Shown one piece after another: positions 59,173-64,000 of a stretch of 64,000 nucleotides of DNA. How positions within the stretch are numbered: the first letter of the stretch is position 1; the number at the start of each line of letters is the position of its first letter. Source of the DNA: Gnetum montanum. Its lineage: Eukaryota; Streptophyta; Gnetopsida; Gnetales; Gnetaceae. The position numbers and the translations under genes are program-made. Under the pieces are notes generated by a model that worked only from the letters and a program-made list of their open reading frames with translations, was not told where the DNA came from and searched no databases. The stretch spans positions 185,709-249,708 of the forward strand of contig MNCI01034785.1 of the NCBI GenBank assembly GCA_015680685.1, read 5' to 3'.

Positions 59173-59616
59173 CTTCCTCTTTCAAATTATCTCTCTCTTA
59201 CTTTCCCTACTCAACTTGAATTAAAAGATGATGAAATCCTAGGCAACCTAACCTTCTTTTTATAGGTGCTAGAAATTTGAAATCCCCCCTAAGAGTTTTC
59301 AACCAAGTTTCCTTCTTTTTAGGTATTCTAACCATTTATCACAATCCTCACTAAGTGGTGAATGAGTCACCTTCTCCACTTGTCACACCTGTAGAATTCC
59401 ACTTATTTCACATGTAGGCTTACACTTGCCTCACTTGGAGGAAAACTATTTTCTAATTTAAATAAATTAATCCTAAATATATATACTATTATAATATACT
59501 ATCTACTTATTTAACTATATACCAATATCATAATTAAATATAATAATTAATACTATATTCTTAGTAATATTATACCTAATAGTATATACATATATTATTT
59601 TTGTGTAAGGACATCT
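59173..59616 (-). other. Element F region between integrase and accessory ORF
   Basis: Very AT-rich at 59,455-59,600. Contains GAGGCAAGTGTAAGCCTACA (sense, about 59,420), which matches element C just before its deletion junction, and the TATA-like box at 59,256-59,265. Confidence 0.5.
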
Positions 59617-60850
59617 TCAAGTTGTATGCAATTGTCCAAAATAATATTTTATATGTAAAACATTATATGGAAATTGCAATTCCATGTCATCCAAAGTTGA
59701 TAATTTGTAAGTATCCTCAAAGAATTGCTTTGTAATTTGAAAGGGACCAATCCATGTCAGTGTAAACTTATTAGGTTTCTACATATTCCATAATAGGACA
59801 AGGTCCCCTATCTTGAAAGTTCTTTTCAAAGATTTCCTATCAAACCATCTTTTAACTTGAGAGGTATTCTATAACAAATTATCCCTTACTTTATCTACTT
59901 CAATTTCTCTTTTAATAAGCAAAGTCATGAAACTTCTATGTTTATCAATTTTTTCACTATATCTTTGTACGAATTCAGAAGCTGAGCTTACAATCTTATT
60001 TGTGATTCTCGCTAGCAAACCATAAACTAAGTTATATGGTGATGTTCCAATAGCTTTCTTGAATCTAATTCAATCTGACCATAATGGAGATTGTAGATAA
60101 TTAATCCAATTTCCTAGATTTTCATCCATCAATTTCTTGATATAAGCAATAAGCTTTTTATTGGTGGATTTTGCTAGGCCATTTCCTTGAGGATAATAGT
60201 TTGATGAGGAAAATAAGAAAATAGAGTTTTCTGATGCCCATTTGATATACTCTTAAGATTTGAAGGCAGGTTCATTATCTAACACTAACACTTCTGGTAG
60301 ATAAAATCTACTTAGAATGTGGTCTTCTAGAAACTTAATCACATTTGATGCTGAACTTCCTCTTAGAGCCTTTACTTCAGACCATTTTGTGAAATAATTA
60401 GTAGTTATGAGAATAAACTTATGTCTAGCTCTTGAAGGAGTAATTGTACTGATAAAATCCAAACCCCATTGCTGACATGGTCTATCTGCAACTATTGGTT
60501 TTAAAGGGGCTCTAGCCCTTTTAATCTTGGGCCCATGAATTTGACATTTATAGCATTTTTGAATCTTTGAACTAATGTCTTAATACATGGAAGGCCAGTA
60601 ATATCTATATCAAAGTATATGTTGCATAGTCGACTTAGGGGATTCATAAAATAAATTTAAATGATCATGGAATTGTTCCAAAATGAAACTAATTTGATCA
60701 TTATGAACACATTCCAATAAAACCCCTCAAAAATCCTTTCTGTATAATATATCATCTTTAACAACGAATATTTTTGCTCCTTTGAAGAAAGCTCTCTTCT
60801 GACTTGCAGCTAAATTATTTTGGATTTACCTTGTATTAAGAAATTTGAGA
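59617..60850 (-). pseudogene. Element F integrase
   Basis: Minus strand, homologous to C. Readable blocks: CYKCQIHGP zinc-region end near 60,530-60,560, the open part 60,253-60,462 (MDFISTITPSRARHKFILIT and LVLDNEPAFKS), then FSSSNYYPQGNGLAKSTNKK at about 60,160-60,220, in which the catalytic Glu (Glu in C) is Lys. The GPF-type C-terminal module (FKIGDLVLLWNM, WIGPFQITKQ) follows to a stop TGA at 59,617-59,619. Stops and the Glu-to-Lys change make it inactive. Confidence 0.85.
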
Positions 60851-62335
60851 ATTTCATCATACCAATTCTCTTCATGGGTGTCAAGTGTACATGCTTCATT
60901 TTCTCTAGTCATTAACTTGGCTAATCCCATTCCCTTAATTGTTTTGCATATTTCCAATGAAAATATGAAACTTTGCAACTTTATAAGTCATTTTCCTTTT
61001 TTTAATCCAATCTCATTTTGGGCTAGGAATCACTTGACTGCAGGTTCAATTAGCATAATGTGGACTAATGAACTTTCCAAATAATATTTAAAATGCTGAA
61101 GTGCTTTGACGACTGCAAATGCTTGTTTCTCTAAGTTTGAATAATTTAATTTTGAACCTTTCAAATGATACCCAAAAAATCCAATTGGTTCATCTTGACC
61201 TTCATCATCGTTTTGTGTTAAAATGGCAGTAATAGAATCATTTGAAGAAAAAGAATATAACCAAAAATCTTCTTTAAGCCTAGGCTTCACCAAATATGGA
61301 GCCTCTTGTATAGCATTTTTAATTTCAGATAAAGCTCTCTCTGATTTTGGTGTTTTCTCTACTTGGACATCTTTTTTTAACATATGCATCAAAGGCTTAG
61401 TAATTTCTATAAACCTAGTGATGAAATTTTTTACAAAGTTTATCTTCCCAAAGAAAGATCTAAAAGATTTCTTACTTGTGGGATGCTCAATATTCTGTAC
61501 TGCTTGGATTCGGGAATTTTCTATGGAAATTCCTTCTTGACATATCGCATGGCCTAATAAGCTTCTAGATTTAACCCCAAAGATACACTTCTTAGGATTT
61601 AATGGCATGTGAAACTCACGACATCTGTTGAAAACTTGTTGGAGATGATTAATATGATCTTCTATTTTCTTTGAGAATATTATAATATCATCCAAATAAA
61701 CCACCATGAATTTGCCTAATAAATCTTGAAATGCTAAATCCATTGCTCTTTGGAAAGTAGCTCCAGCATTTGACAATCCAAATGGCATTCTTTGGTAAGT
61801 AGAAGTTCCCCATTTGGTGATAAATGTTGTTTTGTATCTATCATTCTTATCTACAACAATTTGATTATAACCTGAGAAACCATATAAGAAATAATATACT
61901 TGACAACCTAAGACTTTAATCTCATCAATTCTTGGAAGTGGATACATATCCTTTCTTGAGGCATCATTCAAATTTCTAAAGTCTACACAGTCTACACAAA
62001 GCCTTATATCACCATTTTTCTTTCTCACTAGAACAAGGATAGCAAGCCATGCCAAATATGATTCGTGCTTGTAACAACTTCTTGATTTTGATTTTCATAG
62101 CTAGTTCAAATGATGGATTAAATTTCCTTTGTTTTTGCTTGACTATTTTGCAACCTTCTATTAAAGGAATTTTATGTGTCATCACATCTTGCCTAAAAGC
62201 TTTAAGATCATCATAAGACCAAGCAAAATTGTCCAAATTATTTCTTAGACATGTTAACAAATTTTTTTTGAAACTCGAATCTCTTTCCTTTGTAACATTC
62301 AACATCTTTGGCATCTTGTCTAATCCAAAATTCAC
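60851..62335 (-). pseudogene. Element F reverse transcriptase and RNase H
   Basis: The open part, 61,030-62,055 (341 codons), has LCVDCVDFRNLNDASRKDMY, FSGYNQIVVDKNDRYKTTFI, TSTYQRMPFGLSNAGATFQR, catalytic YLDDIIIFSKK, LNPKKCIFGVKSRSLLGHAI, and the RNase H part EDFWLYSFSSNDSITAILTQ, LNYSNLEKQAFAVVKALQHF. The pre-RT linker with NLDNFAWSYDDLKAFRQDVM is on 62,009-62,335, one frame away. A frameshift near 62,040-62,055 separates the two. Otherwise the RT palm is well preserved. Confidence 0.9.
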
Positions 62336-62599
62336 TACCTCGAAAGCTTGACTATCTGGGTTTTATATATATATTCTAGTAACTAAATTTTTCTTGAACT
62401 CATGTTCTAAGTTAATCATACTTTTTGGAATGAAATTAGCTTTAGAGAGTGATAACATTTTATATATCACTTGACTCTCAAATTCTTATTTGTTTTTCAT
62501 AAATGTTAATACTTGATCATCATCTTCAAATACTTTTAAATTTCTTATATTATTTGGTACTAATGTCTGATGTTCTTCTTCAATCATTACATCTTTGCA

Positions 62600-62998
62600 A
62601 CTTTCTAATATTTGTATATCCAATGTTGAAGCTACCTTTGCCAAATCATCTACTATAAGATTCTCTACTATTTTTATATGCTCTATTCGGCAATCTTAAA
62701 ACTGATCTAACATCTTACAAGCAAGTTGCTTATAAGGTCTTAAGAATGAGCTCTTTACTACACAGTTACCCTTTACTTGTTCACAAACTAATCTTGAGTC
62801 TCCTTTTATAGTGATTACTCTGATCTTTTTGTCTAAAGCTATTCTTATACAAATACATAAAGCTTCATACTTAGCCTTGTTGTTAGTACAAGGGAAAGAT
62901 AGATGAATTACTTTGAGAATTTTAGGTGAATCATTTCTTAATATAACTATACTAACTCCTACACCTTTTGAATTACATGAACTATCAAATTATAACTC
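62600..62998 (-). pseudogene. Element F archaeal-type RNase H between protease and RT
   Basis: Sense WEL, stop, FDSSCNSKGVGVSIVI; CTNNKAKYEAL, where the catalytic Glu of C is Lys; GDSRLVCEQVKGNCVVKSSF; and NLIVDDLAKVAS. Same position as in C, which shows that the aRNH-before-RT order is a family property and not a rearrangement of one copy. Confidence 0.85.
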
Positions 62999-63565
62999 CC
63001 ATTTATCCTCATTCTTTGATTGTTCTTTTTCAAAACTATAATTTTCTTGAAGTGTACAAATTTTTTTTTCAACACCTACATTTTCAGCCATTTTACTTCT
63101 TCCATTTGAAGTAATGTTATTAAGAATCAAAGGTTCACTATAGATGTATATTTGATTTGGTTCTCCTTTCCAAGGTAGCCACATGTGAGAATAATCTGTT
63201 GATATGTAACTTGAGAAATTCTTGCTCCAACTTCTACTCAATAAGAGACTATGCGAATCTGGTATATCTGCCACTTGAATAGTTACTCTACTTCTGATGT
63301 GGGGTTCAGAAGTAATGTCTAACAGGAAATTTGGTAATTGACCCACAATATTCACTCTACTTTTATCCACTTGAACAATCTTTTTGTTTGATTTTTCAGG
63401 AATCAAACCAAGTTTCTTACATATAGATAATGGCATTATAGTAGATGTAGCTCTGGAATCAATCAAACAATTATGTAAGTATTTATCCTTTAATTTCATT
63501 GTCAAAAGAAAAGGAGGAGCTTCCTTATCATATGAGGTCTTTAATTTCTCATCATTATTACACAT
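62990..63565 (-). pseudogene. Element F aspartic protease
   Basis: 192 codons open from ATG 63,565. HNCLIDSRATSTIMPLSICK (about 63,410-63,475) carries DSRA where the family usually has DSGA, a Gly-to-Arg change. VTIQVADIPDSHSLLLSRSW follows, then SSYISTDYSHMWLPWKGEPN. The frame is +1 relative to gag, and the gag frame ends at tandem stops at 63,558 and after, overlapping the start of this ORF. Confidence 0.8.
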
Positions 63566-64000
63566 AAGTTAACTCTAATTCTCTAACTTTCCTTTTACCT
63601 GTAATGAACTCTAAAGCCTTTCTTTGTTGATCTCCTATTTGAAGCAACTAATAAAAGCTAATATTGGCCTTGACATGTTTAAGTTCTTCAATAAAATCAT
63701 ACTCTCCATCATCAATAAAGCTTGGTTTCTTTATCCATTTATTAAAATACTGATTTGGAGTGCTTTGCTCAACTTGATTGTCTTTACCTTTATTCTTATC
63801 TCTTCTATTTGGCTCAAAAGCTATTCTCTTAGTAGATGGATTAGTAATAACATTTGGAGGTCTAGAAGTAGTTAATATTTCTTTTCATTTGAGATTATAT
63901 CCATTTTCCTCATTGTTATTGCATTCCTCATCTAAAGACATATCTTCTTCAAAACTTGATAAAGAATAAGTATCGCTAGATCCATTGCTAGAAGATTTAC
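63558..64000 (-). pseudogene. Element F gag, C-terminal part
   Basis: Sense MSLDEECNNNEENGYNL (about 63,900-63,950), FNKWIKKPSFIDDGEYDFIE, ELKHVKANISFY (stop) LLQIGDQQRKALEFI, matching the gag end of C residue by residue. The frame ends in TAATAATGATGA at 63,549-63,560. The rest of gag is beyond the window. Confidence 0.8.

Larger units (their letters stand above)
55193..64000 (-). mobile_element. Element F: second member of the C family, partial
   Basis: Minus strand. In sense from the right edge: gag (partial), protease, aRNH, RT, RNase H, integrase, accessory ORF, polypurine tract, 3' LTR (55,193-58,489). Its order and sequence follow element C throughout. The 5' LTR and the distal TSD are outside the window. 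The base pairs before the LTR are CTAGG (55,188-55,192), the expected TSD. It is inserted in the antisense ORF of element E. Confidence 0.9.

Noticed and set aside
61223-61540. 105-codon plus-strand ORF opposite element F RT
   Set aside because: Shadow of the conserved RT/RNase H frame.

Overview
The window reads as a stretch of plant nuclear genome made almost entirely of nested, decaying Ty3/gypsy LTR retrotransposons. I found no host gene, rRNA, tRNA or CRISPR array. The main elements carry plant Tat-type hallmarks: a second, archaeal-type RNase H (aRNH) next to pol, one primer-binding-site family, and very long internal regions. AT-rich sequence, slow decay and deep nesting suggest a large-genome plant, perhaps a gymnosperm. 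The species cannot be read from the sequence. A 206-N gap and a single N show a draft assembly.

Layout. (1) 1-3401: element D (+), a gag-pro tail, a repeat spacer, a 3' leader and a 3' LTR (2137-3401), with no pol. (2) 3402-44661: element A (-), a Tat-like element of the D family with its 5' LTR at 43684-44661. Its internal order in the sense direction is gag-pro, spacer, an oppositely oriented intron-containing ORF (here called asORF), then pol. A was later hit twice. Element C (+, 11743-20409, TSD ATAAG) split its asORF, and element B (-, 23254-41630, TSD CATAG) split its gag. (3) B is an 18.4 kb Tat-like element with two LTRs and the same organisation: gag-pro forward, asORF reverse, pol forward. 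(4) 44662-46625: repeats and a gag remnant (+) of another gypsy element, G. (5) 46626 to the end: element E (+), with 5' LTR, PBS, gag-pro and asORF (reverse), interrupted by element F (-, 55193 to beyond the window end).

C and F belong to one family that differs from A, B and E. Its domain order is gag, protease, aRNH, RT, RNase H, integrase, with the aRNH in front of RT. F also has a short extra ORF with its own TATA-like box between integrase and the 3' LTR, and a 3' LTR about 2 kb longer than that of C.

The two strongest leads are the antisense spliced ORF shared by A, B and E (homologous exons, an intron at the same place and phase, always opposite to gag-pro and pol) and the PR-aRNH-RT order of C and F. 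I cannot tell from sequence alone whether either has been described. All protein-coding units except parts of C, B and F are broken by many stops, so everything here should be treated as fossil or non-autonomous unless transcripts show otherwise.
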